This document shows, piece after piece, positions 24,832 to 35,498 of a stretch of DNA of 45,862 nucleotides (its first letter is position 1; every line of letters begins with the position of its first letter). The notes under the pieces are model-generated. The model was not told the origin of the DNA and searched no databases. It saw nothing but the letters and a program-made list of their open reading frames with translations. The position numbers and the translations under genes are program-made. Source of the stretch: Nitrospina sp. (GTDB taxonomy: Bacteria; Nitrospinota; Nitrospinia; Nitrospinales; VA-1); NCBI GenBank assembly GCA_018697205.1, contig JABHTG010000008.1:1-45862 (forward strand), written 5' to 3'.

Positions 24832-24878
24832 AATAAATAGATGACTAAATTCTATTAGGCTTAACTAACTTTTGAGGC

Positions 24879-25496
24879 TTAGTCTACTTTTTTTAAAACA
24901 GCCAACCATTCCTTATCTCGCCTTTGCTCAACTGAGTATGGCGTCTTATCTAAAGATTCAATCTTGAATGAGCTGCAAAAATATCGCTCTATATCTTCCT
25001 GGCTAGTATTAAATGGTGGCCCCCCCTCTTGATTAGTTTCATAAAACAAACCAACCAGATAACCTCCCGGCTTCAATAGTCTCTTTGTTGTTTCAACGTA
25101 CGCTTGTCGCATATTAGGATTAATAGCACAGAAAAAAGTATGCTCCAGCATTAAGTCAAATTTTTCATTATATTTACAATCTATTTTAAAAAAATCTTGC
25201 TGCAAGACTTCACCTGAATAATTGTTATCAATTAAAGTCTTTTCAATAATTTTAATAGCACCGTCAGTGTAATCAACTGCCGTCACATTAAATCCCTTTT
25301 TAGCTAAAAAAATTACTTCGTGACCAGCACCACAACCGGGAATAATCGTCTTACAAGGACGAATATTTTTTTTCTTCCATAAATGTTCGAATGGAGGAGC
25401 TACCTCATTAAGGTCCCAACGTAAATCTTTGTTTTTATAGTGACTCTCCCAGTCTTCACGAGAATAACCAATCTGAGTATTATCGCCATTACTCAT
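24879..25496 (-). CDS. TPMT-family SAM methyltransferase
   Basis: A 205-aa methyltransferase of the thiopurine S-methyltransferase family: WESHYKNKDLRWDLNEVAPP near the N-terminus, the SAM motif IIPGCGAGHEVIFLAKKG, then VTAVDYTDGAI, and FDLMLEHTFFCAINP where TPMT-like proteins bind substrate. LLKPGGYLVGLFYE completes the fold. Bacterial members methylate thiols, tellurite, selenite or halides; the substrate here is unknown. It lies between TraB and the M24 peptidase on the same strand, with a 116-bp gap upstream that shows nothing distinctive. Confidence 0.8.
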   Translation of the reverse strand: MSNGDNTQIGYSREDWESHYKNKDLRWDLNEVAPPFEHLWKKKNIRPCKTIIPGCGAGHEVIFLAKKGFNVTAVDYTDGAIKIIEKTLIDNNYSGEVLQQDFFKIDCKYNEKFDLMLEHTFFCAINPNMRQAYVETTKRLLKPGGYLVGLFYETNQEGGPPFNTSQEDIERYFCSSFKIESLDKTPYSVEQRRDKEWLAVLKKVD

Positions 25497-25612
25497 TATG
25501 AGTTATTTTTTTTAAAAAAACACATTGTCTATTAGATGCTCACTGTTATTCATATTTTATTTTTGGGCTGAATCACAGACAAAAATATTTGAATAGCTTT
25601 AAAAATTCTTTT

Positions 25613-26806
25613 TTAGCTTAATATTTGCTGAATTATAGAAGCCCCCGCAACATAAGTTCCAACGGCTGACCCAACGTTTGCAAAGAAAAAAACTAGCAAG
25701 ACTCTAACCACACCATTTTTCCACCACATAGGAAATGATGAGATATCATCTCTTAATCGTTCAAAATCTGTAACCTTTGGTTTTCGCAAATAGGATTCCA
25801 CTAGCCCTACGACCATACCAGCCCCAATAGTTGGGTTTAGGGAAGTAAGTGGTGCAGCTAAAAAAGCAGCAAGAACTGATACAGGATGTGCTAGTGCTAG
25901 CGCAGCACCCAAAGCGCTCAATCCACCATTTATCAGAACCCATGTCACGATCAGACTCCAACCAAGTTCCGGAGATTGTTGGTAACCAACGTAAAACATA
26001 CTAAGTATAATAATACAAACCCCCCAACCAATATAAAATCCAACCCGGCCAGAAGGGGGTTTTTTCGTTAATTCAATCATCTGACTTTCATTAGCAGGAT
26101 TATCCAAACCTGGAACCATACCAACAAGATGGCCTGCTCCAACAATTGCTAAAATATTCTTAGGAGGATTTTCTGACGCGGTTAACATTGAGAGCTTACC
26201 TGCCATAAACTCATCTCGCTCATCAATCAACACTTTCTTGATTTGTGGAAGAGATTCTCCAAATTCCTCGATGACTGAGTGAAGCATATCGCCTTTTTTA
26301 AGGCTTTCTATTTGATCCTTATCGACCTCTTCTCCAACGAATATTCCAGCAATTAATCCAGAAAATATTTTTATTTTCTGCCAGAATGAAACTGTGGTGA
26401 CTAAGCGATGAAGTGTGGTCGTAATATCACGATCAACCACCTCTAAACGTATATCATTTTCAGCCGCTAATTCAGTTGCTCTAATCATTTCCTTTCCTGC
26501 TTCGACACCAACTTTATCTGCTAAGCGTCGTTGGTAAGCTGAAAGCGCTAAATTAATTAAAAGCAATGAAGCTTTTTTCTTTTTAAAAACTTCATATATG
26601 TCTAAGTTTTTCCACCAAGATCTGTTTTTTAAGTTTTCATAACGTGCAGGGCAAAGTTCTACTGCGATACAGTCAAAATCTTTACTCAATATTTTTTTCT
26701 CAACTAAATCGACACTTTCTTTAGAAACATGTGCTGTTCCAATAAGAGTAATGGTCGCATCATTTAACTTAATTGTCTTTATGACGTCTTCGTTATCTTT
26801 ATCCAC
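25613..26806 (-). CDS. TraB/PrgY-family membrane protein
   Basis: A 397-aa TraB-family protein. The cytoplasmic N-terminal half has the family motifs ITLIGTAHVSKESVDLVE, CIAVELCPARYENL and NILAIVGAGHLVGMVPGL. The C-terminal half has about four to five transmembrane helices (from residue 255 on). PrgY/TraB acts on peptide pheromone in Enterococcus; the wider family shares a GxxH and Glu/Arg active site with TIKI-like metalloproteases, but chromosomal members in Gram-negatives are uncharacterised. A conserved metal-dependent hydrolase role is possible. It is divergent from uvrB. Confidence 0.82.
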   Translation of the reverse strand: MDKDNEDVIKTIKLNDATITLIGTAHVSKESVDLVEKKILSKDFDCIAVELCPARYENLKNRSWWKNLDIYEVFKKKKASLLLINLALSAYQRRLADKVGVEAGKEMIRATELAAENDIRLEVVDRDITTTLHRLVTTVSFWQKIKIFSGLIAGIFVGEEVDKDQIESLKKGDMLHSVIEEFGESLPQIKKVLIDERDEFMAGKLSMLTASENPPKNILAIVGAGHLVGMVPGLDNPANESQMIELTKKPPSGRVGFYIGWGVCIIILSMFYVGYQQSPELGWSLIVTWVLINGGLSALGAALALAHPVSVLAAFLAAPLTSLNPTIGAGMVVGLVESYLRKPKVTDFERLRDDISSFPMWWKNGVVRVLLVFFFANVGSAVGTYVAGASIIQQILS

Positions 26807-26911
26807 TAAAACTCACCTCAACACTCAAAAAATAATTTAAAATAAGCAATAAAAAAACTACTACTTCTGTAAATATAAATTTTTAAACAAAAATCTACCG
26901 AATTCTTAATT

Positions 26912-26930
26912 TAACACATCTTTTGTGTTA
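26912..26930. promoter_or_regulatory. 7-5-7 dyad upstream of uvrB
   Basis: TAACACA (26912-26918) and TGTGTTA (26924-26930) are perfect inverted 7-mers separated by 5 bp, ending 29 bp before the uvrB ATG. Position suits an operator in the uvrB promoter, possibly for LexA, since uvrB is commonly SOS-regulated. It does not match a LexA consensus that I know. A divergent traB promoter may share it. Confidence 0.35.
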
Positions 26931-26959
26931 TTTTAAATTGAATTAAAAACATCAATGTT

Positions 26960-28951
26960 ATGATACCTTTCAAAGTTAATTCATCTTTCAAACCAGCTGG
27001 AGACCAACCAGCAGCCATCCAAAAATTAAAAAAATCTATCACTTTGGGTTCTCCTCATCAAACTCTTCTAGGAGTAACTGGATCAGGAAAAACATTTACC
27101 CTTGCCAATGTAATTGAGCAAGTTCAAAAACCAACTTTGGTTCTTGCTCATAACAAAACACTGGCTGCCCAGCTTTACGGAGAGTTCTTAGAATTTTTTC
27201 CAGATAATGCAGTGGGCTATTTTGTAAGCTATTACGACTACTATCAGCCAGAAGCCTACCTTCCAAAAACAGATACATTTATTGAAAAAGATGCATCAAT
27301 CAATGACGAGATTGACAAACTAAGGCATGCCGCAACACGTGCTTTATTTGAACGCCGCGACGTAATTATTATTGCAAGCGTTTCATGCATATATGGTCTG
27401 GGCTCTCCTGAGGCTTATCATGGAATGTTACTTTTTATAGAAACAGGAATGCAAGTTGAACGAGAGCAAGTATTACAAAAACTAGTACATATACAATACA
27501 AAAGGAATGATATAGACTTTCAACGAGGAACATTTCGTGCCCGGGGAGATACGATAGATCTTGTTCCTGTTTATGAACGAGACGAGGCAATACGTATAGA
27601 ATTTTTTGGAGATACTATTGAGCGTATTAGCGCATTCGATCCTTTAACCCAAAAGCATATTCGTGAAATTGATAGAATAGGTATCTACCCTGCTAGTCAT
27701 TATGTTACGCCCAAAGAAACCCTCGATCGCGCAATGAAATCAATACGCGAGGAATTGCTTAAGCGAATTGCTTTTTTTGAAAATGAAAATCTTCTAATAG
27801 AAGCACAACGAATCGAACAACGAACAATGTTTGATCTAGAAATGATAAAAGAAATTGGTTACTGTCAGGGAATTGAAAATTACTCACGACATCTAACAAA
27901 TCGTTCAGAAAATGAACCGCCCCCAACCCTTCTAGATTATTTCCCTGAAGACTCCCTCTTTATTATTGACGAAAGCCATGCCTCAATTCCTCAACTAAAT
28001 GGAATGTACAAAGGTGACCGGTCTCGCAAGGAAAAGCTAATTCAACATGGGTTTCGCCTGCCATCTGCTTTTGATAATAGACCACTAAAATTTGAGGAGT
28101 TTGAAGAGCATGCTAAACAACTAGTATATGTATCAGCTACTCCAGCAAAGTATGAACTTGAAAAATCAAAAAATAATGTAACTGAGCTCCTTGTTCGTCC
28201 CACAGGGCTAATAGATCCAGTTATTATAATTCGCCCAATAAAGGAGCAAGTAGACGACTTATTTAATGAAATTAAAGTAAGAGCTAAAAAAAATCAACGC
28301 ACTTTGGTCACCACACTCACTAAACGTTTTTCTGAAGATCTTACAGAGCATTTAACAGAACTTGGTCTTAAGGTAAAGTACCTTCATTCAGACATAGAAA
28401 CTCTGGAACGAAGCCATATTATTAGGGAATTACGATTAGGGGAGTTCGATGCTCTAATAGGAATCAACCTGCTGAGGGAAGGATTAGACATTCCAGAAGT
28501 ATCTCTTGTTGCTATCCTTGATGCAGATAAAGAAGGTTTTCTTCGATCAACAACATCGTTAATTCAAACTTCTGGCCGTGCAGCCAGAAATATTGATGGA
28601 AAAGTTATTTTTTATGCAGACACTATTACTCAGTCCATGCAAAAAGCAATCAATGAAATGAGCCGGAGAAGAACTATTCAGGAAAAATATAATAACCTAC
28701 ACCAGATTATTCCCGAATCTATCAAGAAGTCCATTCAGAAAATTCTAGTGCAGCAAGATAAAAATACCGAACCCACTTTACGGGAAACTGGCGAAGACGA
28801 ATATCTTTTAATAAACGATACCCCTAGGCTCATTAAAAAACTAGAAAAAGAAATGCTCGTTTCTGCAAAGAATTTAGAATTCGAAAAAGCAGCTTTATTA
28901 AGAGACCGAGTAAAAAAAATACGAGAAAAGGACCTATCTATTACTTCTTAA
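26960..28951 (+). CDS. uvrB: Excinuclease ABC subunit B
   Basis: A 663-aa UvrB, the helicase-like damage-verification subunit of nucleotide excision repair. Walker A is GVTGSGKT (38-45). The beta-hairpin [20 protein letters not shown] follows. Later motifs include FIIDESHAS (DEAH-type motif II), [41 protein letters not shown] and QTSGRAARN. The C-terminal UVR domain (about 625-655) contacts UvrC. Length is normal. It converges on mrdA, with a 97-bp gap and no clear terminator. Confidence 0.96.
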   Translation: MIPFKVNSSFKPAGDQPAAIQKLKKSITLGSPHQTLLGVTGSGKTFTLANVIEQVQKPTLVLAHNKTLAAQLYGEFLEFFPDNAVGYFVSYYDYYQPEAYLPKTDTFIEKDASINDEIDKLRHAATRALFERRDVIIIASVSCIYGLGSPEAYHGMLLFIETGMQVEREQVLQKLVHIQYKRNDIDFQRGTFRARGDTIDLVPVYERDEAIRIEFFGDTIERISAFDPLTQKHIREIDRIGIYPASHYVTPKETLDRAMKSIREELLKRIAFFENENLLIEAQRIEQRTMFDLEMIKEIGYCQGIENYSRHLTNRSENEPPPTLLDYFPEDSLFIIDESHASIPQLNGMYKGDRSRKEKLIQHGFRLPSAFDNRPLKFEEFEEHAKQLVYVSATPAKYELEKSKNNVTELLVRPTGLIDPVIIIRPIKEQVDDLFNEIKVRAKKNQRTLVTTLTKRFSEDLTEHLTELGLKVKYLHSDIETLERSHIIRELRLGEFDALIGINLLREGLDIPEVSLVAILDADKEGFLRSTTSLIQTSGRAARNIDGKVIFYADTITQSMQKAINEMSRRRTIQEKYNNLHQIIPESIKKSIQKILVQQDKNTEPTLRETGEDEYLLINDTPRLIKKLEKEMLVSAKNLEFEKAALLRDRVKKIREKDLSITS

Positions 28952-29048
28952 TCTAGGTCTTTATTTAATCTAGAATATCTTGATAATTTTTATAGATGTA
29001 CCCAATATATCTCAATAGAATGAATGCGCCATTAAAAAAAAAATTTAA

Positions 29049-30935
29049 TTAGTTTAAGTCTATACCAAATCTAGTATTTTTAGGGGGTGGATAGTAAGAA
29101 AAATAAGCCTCCAGAATCTTTTTTGCAATTGGAGCTGCCGTTTCACCTCCATGACCACCATGCTCAATAATAACAGAAACTGCGACCTCAGGTTTATCAT
29201 ATGGAGCAAAGGCAACAAACCAGGCATGGTCTCTAAATAAATAAGGAATTTCTTCTTCTGGATCAATTTCATCAGAAGGTTTCATTCCCACAACCTGTGC
29301 TGTCCCAGTTTTTCCAGAAACTATAATATTCTTAAGCCTAGCCCTACGTCCGGTCCCACGAACATCATAGACAACTCCCCGAAGCCCTTCTTTAAGGAGT
29401 TTTAAAACCTTAGGGTCAATTTCGATATTGCGTCTAACTTCGGGAAAAAACTCCTGTATCAATTTACCGTCAGAGTCTTCTATTTTTTTCACCAAGTAGG
29501 GGCGCGTTAAAATACCACCATTTGCAATAGCTGAAATCATACTTACACTCTGCAAGGGAGTAACAAGGTTATATCCTTGCCCTATAGAAGCCGAGATAGT
29601 TTCTCCAGGGTACCAAGGTTTGTTCTTGATTTTTTTCTTCCATTGCGTTGATGGGACCAACCCTGGTTTCTCTCCTTTAAGCTCAACTCCCGTAAGCTCG
29701 CCTAAACCAAGTTTTTTAGCATATTTAGCTAAGTTATCTATTCCCAAGCGCTGGCCAAGTGTATAAAAATAAACATCGCATGATTGAACTAGGGCATCAT
29801 GTAAATTCATTTCTCCATGCCCTCTTTTTTTCCAGCAACGATAATTTCTTTTTCCTAGGCGAAAATGACCTGGGCAATAAATTGTATCTTCAGATTCAAT
29901 TATTTTTTCTGATAGTGCAGCATAAGCTGTTACCACCTTATAAGTTGAGGCTGGTGGATACTGTCCATCGATAGCTCTATTATTAAGTGGATGTTTCTTA
30001 TCATTTACCAAGTTATTCCATTTTTTTTTAGATATTCCAGTAGCGAAAAAATTAGGATCGAAAGATGGTTTACTTACCATAGCAACAATTTCTCCCGATT
30101 GAACTTTCATTACAACAACAGACCCTTTTATAGGGTTTGTATCTGAAGCTACATCCATTAATTTTTCAAGTTTACTCTGGACTCGACTATCTAACGTCAA
30201 AACCAAACTGTTTCCTGTTTTAGGAGAAAGTTTTCGCAACGTTTTCAGTTCTCTTCCAGAAACGTCAACTTCAACCTCTCTAAAACCTTTCTCCCCCTTC
30301 AAGTTCGACTCATATATTTTTTCTAATCCATTTTTGCCGATCATATCCCCTTGCTCATATCGAGCATATTCCGATTTTTTTAATTCATGCTTAGAAACTT
30401 CTCCCAGATAACCAAGAATATGGGACGCAAAATCCTTATGAACATAACTTCTCAAAGGTTCAACTTTAATATGGATTCCTGGAAGCAACATCTTATTTTC
30501 TTCAATATAAGCGATCTGCCTTCGGGTAATGTCTCGCTTGATTAACACATCTTTAAAAGAAGGGAAATTACTAATATTATCCAATATTTTTTCTTCATTA
30601 ATTTCTATTATTTCAGAAAGAAATTTCAAAGAGTCCGAAAAACTACCTGCATCTTCTGGCGTTACATAGACACTAAAAGATGGGCGAATACTAACTATTA
30701 TTTCACCTTGACGATCTTTAATAGTTCCGCGGTAATCTGGCAAGAAAATTTTTCTAATTCTATTCTCTTCAGATTTCCCCATAAAATCTTCTCCCTTAAG
30801 TATCTGCAGATACCAAACCCTTATCAGAACAACTAAAAAGGAGATGATGACAAGAATCGCATAAACTTTAATTTTTTTTCGGACAGAAAAAGATGACTCG
30901 AGGAAAGATTTTTTTGACGCACCAGCATAACTCAT
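29049..30935 (-). CDS. mrdA: Penicillin-binding protein 2 (elongasome transpeptidase)
   Basis: A 628-aa class B PBP. One N-terminal anchor helix, a PBP dimerisation domain, and a transpeptidase domain with SxxK in PPASTYK (Ser330 from this start), SxN in SCDVYF and KTG in VSGKTGTAQV. It crosslinks side-wall peptidoglycan in the rod complex. The frame opens to an ATG at 30977, but ATG at 30935 overlaps the mreD stop as ATGA, so I use it. It is last in mreB-mreC-mreD-mrdA. RodA, its usual polymerase partner, is not in the window. Confidence 0.93.
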   Translation of the reverse strand: MSYAGASKKSFLESSFSVRKKIKVYAILVIISFLVVLIRVWYLQILKGEDFMGKSEENRIRKIFLPDYRGTIKDRQGEIIVSIRPSFSVYVTPEDAGSFSDSLKFLSEIIEINEEKILDNISNFPSFKDVLIKRDITRRQIAYIEENKMLLPGIHIKVEPLRSYVHKDFASHILGYLGEVSKHELKKSEYARYEQGDMIGKNGLEKIYESNLKGEKGFREVEVDVSGRELKTLRKLSPKTGNSLVLTLDSRVQSKLEKLMDVASDTNPIKGSVVVMKVQSGEIVAMVSKPSFDPNFFATGISKKKWNNLVNDKKHPLNNRAIDGQYPPASTYKVVTAYAALSEKIIESEDTIYCPGHFRLGKRNYRCWKKRGHGEMNLHDALVQSCDVYFYTLGQRLGIDNLAKYAKKLGLGELTGVELKGEKPGLVPSTQWKKKIKNKPWYPGETISASIGQGYNLVTPLQSVSMISAIANGGILTRPYLVKKIEDSDGKLIQEFFPEVRRNIEIDPKVLKLLKEGLRGVVYDVRGTGRRARLKNIIVSGKTGTAQVVGMKPSDEIDPEEEIPYLFRDHAWFVAFAPYDKPEVAVSVIIEHGGHGGETAAPIAKKILEAYFSYYPPPKNTRFGIDLN

Positions 30936-31447
30936 ATAACTTTCAAAGCCTGACTTGGGAATTTGAAATACACCCATCCCTTAGCTTTTTTATAAACATA
31001 AAACAGAAAAGGTGCTACCACAGCATTATAGACTCCAAAAAGAATCACGGAAGAAAAGAAAAAACCAGCTTTGACCTGACCTCCTAGCAAGCTTGTCATA
31101 GCGAGAAAGTAAATCATGCCGTCTACTAAAGAAGTAACAAATATAAAAAAACTAATAGGAATAATACCTTCTACGATAATTTTGTCCTTTAGAGCACAAA
31201 AAAATAATCCACTTAATCCCTTCGATAACGAATTAACTCCTAGCAAACCTCCTGACAGACAATCCTGAAAAAACCCAATTAAAATAGCAACCCAGATACC
31301 GCTATTTTTTTTAAAATGGATACCGCAATAAACAGCTGTTATTAAAATAAGGTCTGGAGCAATACCACCTAGTAGAAATGTCTCAAACAATGCTGTTTGT
31401 ATGGAAAATAAAACGAACAAAAGTAGCGAAAAAAATAAATAAATCAC
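30932..31447 (-). CDS. mreD: Rod shape-determining protein MreD
   Basis: A 171-aa, five- to six-helix inner-membrane protein with the MreD features LLGGIAPDLILITAVYCG and a GFFQDCLSGGLLGVNSLSKGL loop. It links MreB filaments and MreC to the rod synthesis complex. The GTG start overlaps the mreC TGA (GTGA) and its own stop overlaps the mrdA ATG, so translation of the three is coupled. Confidence 0.88.
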   Translation of the reverse strand: MIYLFFSLLLFVLFSIQTALFETFLLGGIAPDLILITAVYCGIHFKKNSGIWVAILIGFFQDCLSGGLLGVNSLSKGLSGLFFCALKDKIIVEGIIPISFFIFVTSLVDGMIYFLAMTSLLGGQVKAGFFFSSVILFGVYNAVVAPFLFYVYKKAKGWVYFKFPSQALKVI

Positions 31448-32274
31448 TCTCCCTCCTTATCACGAAGAATGACAACAACCTCCTCTAAGTTGGATAAATC
31501 GACGGCAGGAATGACCGTGATATCCTGAAACAGTTCTTGTTTTTGTTTAACAGCATCCCCCACCACTCCAACCAATAGACCTTTTGGAAATACTCCACCC
31601 AACCCCGAAGAAATCACTTTATCTCCAATATTTACCTCTGCTGAAATGGGAACAAATTTCATCTGGCATTTTTTCTCTCCTGTCCCTACCGTCACGCCAG
31701 ATGTTCTTGTTTCCTGAAATAACGAATCAATTGCGCTACGACTATCTGTAATTAGTAAAACCTTAGATGATTTTGTAGATGAGTGAATAACATGTCCAAC
31801 AATGCCGGCATCTGTCATTACTGTTAGATTTTTTTCTACATTATGGTTAGTTCCTCTATTTATAAAAATCATTTTGGACCATTGTGTCGCATCATAGCCT
31901 ATAACCTCAGCTATAACGTACGGTTTTTCGTCACCATCAAAGTACTCAACAAGTTTTTTCGTTCTTTCTAAGAATTTTTTTCTTTCACGCAATTCATTAT
32001 TTTCTTTTGACAAACGATTTAATTCAAGAAGAAGTCGAACATTCTCCCTTGATGTATCTATTAAAAAAAAATAATGATCAAGCACCTTTGAAGTAGATTT
32101 TGTTACACTTAAAAACAGGTTTTGCATAGGGGAAATAAACCCAACAACTACCGACTCAAAAAAAAGATTACTCTTCTCATGCCGAGCATTAATCGTCATT
32201 AATATTAAAGAAAATATCAGGATACTGGCAAGGAAACTGAGGAAGTATTTATTCTGGGGTCGCCTGTAAGGCAC
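31444..32274 (-). CDS. mreC: Rod shape-determining protein MreC
   Basis: A 276-aa MreC: a short cytoplasmic start, one membrane helix (about 11-27), a coiled coil (about 75-107) and the beta-domain with VIGYDATQWSKMIFINRGTNH, MTDAGIVGHVIHSS and VISSGLGGVFPKGLLVGVV. It organises elongasome proteins in the periplasm. GTG start, 3 nt after the mreB stop. The C-terminus is short, without the long extension seen in some species. Confidence 0.92.
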   Translation of the reverse strand: MPYRRPQNKYFLSFLASILIFSLILMTINARHEKSNLFFESVVVGFISPMQNLFLSVTKSTSKVLDHYFFLIDTSRENVRLLLELNRLSKENNELRERKKFLERTKKLVEYFDGDEKPYVIAEVIGYDATQWSKMIFINRGTNHNVEKNLTVMTDAGIVGHVIHSSTKSSKVLLITDSRSAIDSLFQETRTSGVTVGTGEKKCQMKFVPISAEVNIGDKVISSGLGGVFPKGLLVGVVGDAVKQKQELFQDITVIPAVDLSNLEEVVVILRDKEGE

Positions 32275-32277
32275 GAT

Positions 32278-33303
<1,026 letters not shown>

Positions 33304-33487
33304 TCACCACATCAACATTGCGAACCTACATTAACCCTAAAGAGCAGAAGCAAAATAACAAGGGACGTCACCAATTGCAAGGTAAATAAAAATAATGAGT
33401 TGCGCTAAACATTGGTGTGTTTATTTAAACATAAAGATCGATAATAAAATTTAGTAAGAACAATCATAATCTAAAAAATCAAAACGG

Positions 33488-33516
33488 TTGCGTAGAGAAG
33501 GAAGGTTATATAATAT
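33488..33516 (+). promoter_or_regulatory. Weak candidate promoter for the PpiD-like gene
   Basis: TTGCGT (33488-33493) is followed after 17 bp by TAATAT (33511-33516); overlapping TATAAT hexamers at 33509 and 33514 have spacings of 15 and 20. About 57 nt before the ATG. AT-rich surroundings make this uncertain. Confidence 0.28.
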
Positions 33517-33572
33517 AATCTAAAATAAATATTTTAATAGATTAAAAAATAAAATTTCTCGGAGAATGCTTG

Positions 33573-35495
33573 ATGCTTAATGTAATAAGAGAACATGCCG
33601 ACTCATGGCTTGTCAAATCAATCTTATGGCTCATTGTTTTCGCCTTTATAGGAACAATTTTCTATTCATGGGGAATGGGCGGAGCATCTAGTTCTTCTAG
33701 CGGAATAGTGGCAACTGTCAATGGTGCTAAAATCAGTCAAGTCGAATACGAGCGTACATTCAACAATCTTGTGAATTTTTATAGAGAACAGCTTAAGGGT
33801 CAGTTTTCAGAAGAGCTTATTCAAAAACTGAACTTAAAATCACAGGCTTTAGACGCCTTAATTCAAAGAGAAATTCTTCTAAATGAGGCCAACAAATTAG
33901 ACCTTAAAGTCAGCGACGCAGAAGTTATCAATCATATAAACAGTCTCACCGCTTTTCAAAAAAATAAAGTTTTCAACAATTCCACTTACCAAAATTATCT
34001 CAAATTCAAACGCCTAACACCTCAAGAGTTTGAAGAGGATCAACGGGAAGCACTCCTTCTTGAAAAGATTCAAAATCTAATCAAATCCAGTGTTAAGGTT
34101 TCGCCAAATGAGCTAGAAGAAGCCTTCAGGTTAACAAATGAAAAAATTAAATTAGACTACGTAATAATTCCAAGTAATCATTTTAAATCTAAAGAAAAAA
34201 TTAGCGTGGAAGAAACAAAGTCTTTTTATGAAAAAAACAAAAACCGCTTTGAAGTGCCAGAAAAAATTAAAATCCAATACGTAAAAGCTGTTCCAAAAAA
34301 CTTTGAAAACCTGATAGACATAAAAGAAGAAGATATAGAAGACTATTATAAAACTAAAATAGCGAATTTCAGGGTTAGAAAAATGTACAAAGCGTCCCAC
34401 ATTCTTTTTCGGTCTGAAACGGTAGATAATAACTTAGTAGAATCTATAGAAAATAAGGATAAAAAAGCCCGGGAAAAAGCAGAAGATATCTTAAAAAAAA
34501 TCAGGAATGGAGGAAGTTTTAGTGACTTAGCAAAAAAATATTCTGACGACCCTATTTCTGGGAAGAATGGAGGGAGCCTTGGTGAATTTCCAGAAGGAAT
34601 GATGCTTACAGAGTTTGAAAATGCATTAAAAAAACTACAACCAAAGGATATTAGCGAACCTATTAAAACAACTTATGGATTTCATATAATTCAACTTGAC
34701 TCAGTCACACCAGAACGAATCAAACCAATAAACGAAGTTAAAGAAGAAATTAAAAATAAAATTAAAGAGAACAAAACCCGTCAGAAAATGAGACGGGTTG
34801 TCAAACACATTTATCGCTCTGCAAAGGAAGATCAAGACTTGGTCCGCGCCGCTCAGGAAAACAACCTATCAGCACAAACTACCTCATTTGTCTCTAGAGA
34901 AAATCATATTGTCCAGGATGTCGGGAGTAATCCTGATTTCTTCAATCAAGCATTCTTACTGCAAGATAATATAGTCGGAGAACCTGTGGTCTCATTGGAG
35001 TCTGCTTTCGTATTGAAAGTAGTGAACCGAGAAGAAGCCTATATTCCCGACCTTAAAGATGTTGAAAAGTTAGCCCAAGAAAAAGCTCAAGAAGAAAAAG
35101 ATTACATCTACTCAAAAACAAAATCTGAATCACTTGCTAGTCAATTAGTTGGTGGGACAACTGATCTTGAATCCATTTCTAAAAATTTTGGACTTGACGT
35201 GAAACATAGTCCTTTCTTCAACCGATCTGACTCTATCCCAGGAGTTGGGAATCTTGAAAAACTTAAAAATAAAGCTTTTGAACTTAATAATGGCAAATCA
35301 GGATGGGTTTTGGTTAGGAATAAATATTATCTGGTTCGATTACAAGGTCGAAAAAAAGCAGGAGTTCCTGAAGCCGAATCTTTGAAGGAATTAAAAATAA
35401 AGCTAAAATCAGAAAAAGGAGACTCTGCTTTTCAGGAGTGGGTGAGAAACCTGAAAGAAGGTTCTGAAATTTTGGTAGATAAATCACAAATTTGA
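33573..35495 (+). CDS. PpiD/SurA-type peptidyl-prolyl isomerase
   Basis: A 640-aa membrane-anchored foldase. One N-terminal helix (about 15-33) anchors it to the inner membrane, then a SurA_N-like domain (about 45-200) and a parvulin domain at about 275-385 (KASHILFRSE, FSDLAKKYSDDPISGKNGGSLGEF, EPIKTTYGFHIIQLD). The C-terminal part (about 400-640) is another SurA_N/PpiD-like segment. It assists folding of exported proteins. Start is ATG at 33573 with GGAGA 7 nt upstream; a TTG one codon earlier is also possible. It converges on the thiamin gene with 3 nt between stops. Confidence 0.85.
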   Translation: MLNVIREHADSWLVKSILWLIVFAFIGTIFYSWGMGGASSSSSGIVATVNGAKISQVEYERTFNNLVNFYREQLKGQFSEELIQKLNLKSQALDALIQREILLNEANKLDLKVSDAEVINHINSLTAFQKNKVFNNSTYQNYLKFKRLTPQEFEEDQREALLLEKIQNLIKSSVKVSPNELEEAFRLTNEKIKLDYVIIPSNHFKSKEKISVEETKSFYEKNKNRFEVPEKIKIQYVKAVPKNFENLIDIKEEDIEDYYKTKIANFRVRKMYKASHILFRSETVDNNLVESIENKDKKAREKAEDILKKIRNGGSFSDLAKKYSDDPISGKNGGSLGEFPEGMMLTEFENALKKLQPKDISEPIKTTYGFHIIQLDSVTPERIKPINEVKEEIKNKIKENKTRQKMRRVVKHIYRSAKEDQDLVRAAQENNLSAQTTSFVSRENHIVQDVGSNPDFFNQAFLLQDNIVGEPVVSLESAFVLKVVNREEAYIPDLKDVEKLAQEKAQEEKDYIYSKTKSESLASQLVGGTTDLESISKNFGLDVKHSPFFNRSDSIPGVGNLEKLKNKAFELNNGKSGWVLVRNKYYLVRLQGRKKAGVPEAESLKELKIKLKSEKGDSAFQEWVRNLKEGSEILVDKSQI

Positions 35496-35498
35496 TTC

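Noticed and set aside
29049-30977. Longer PBP2 starting at 30977
   Set aside because: It would overlap mreD by 46 bp, while ATG 30935 gives an ATGA junction and a normal N-terminus.
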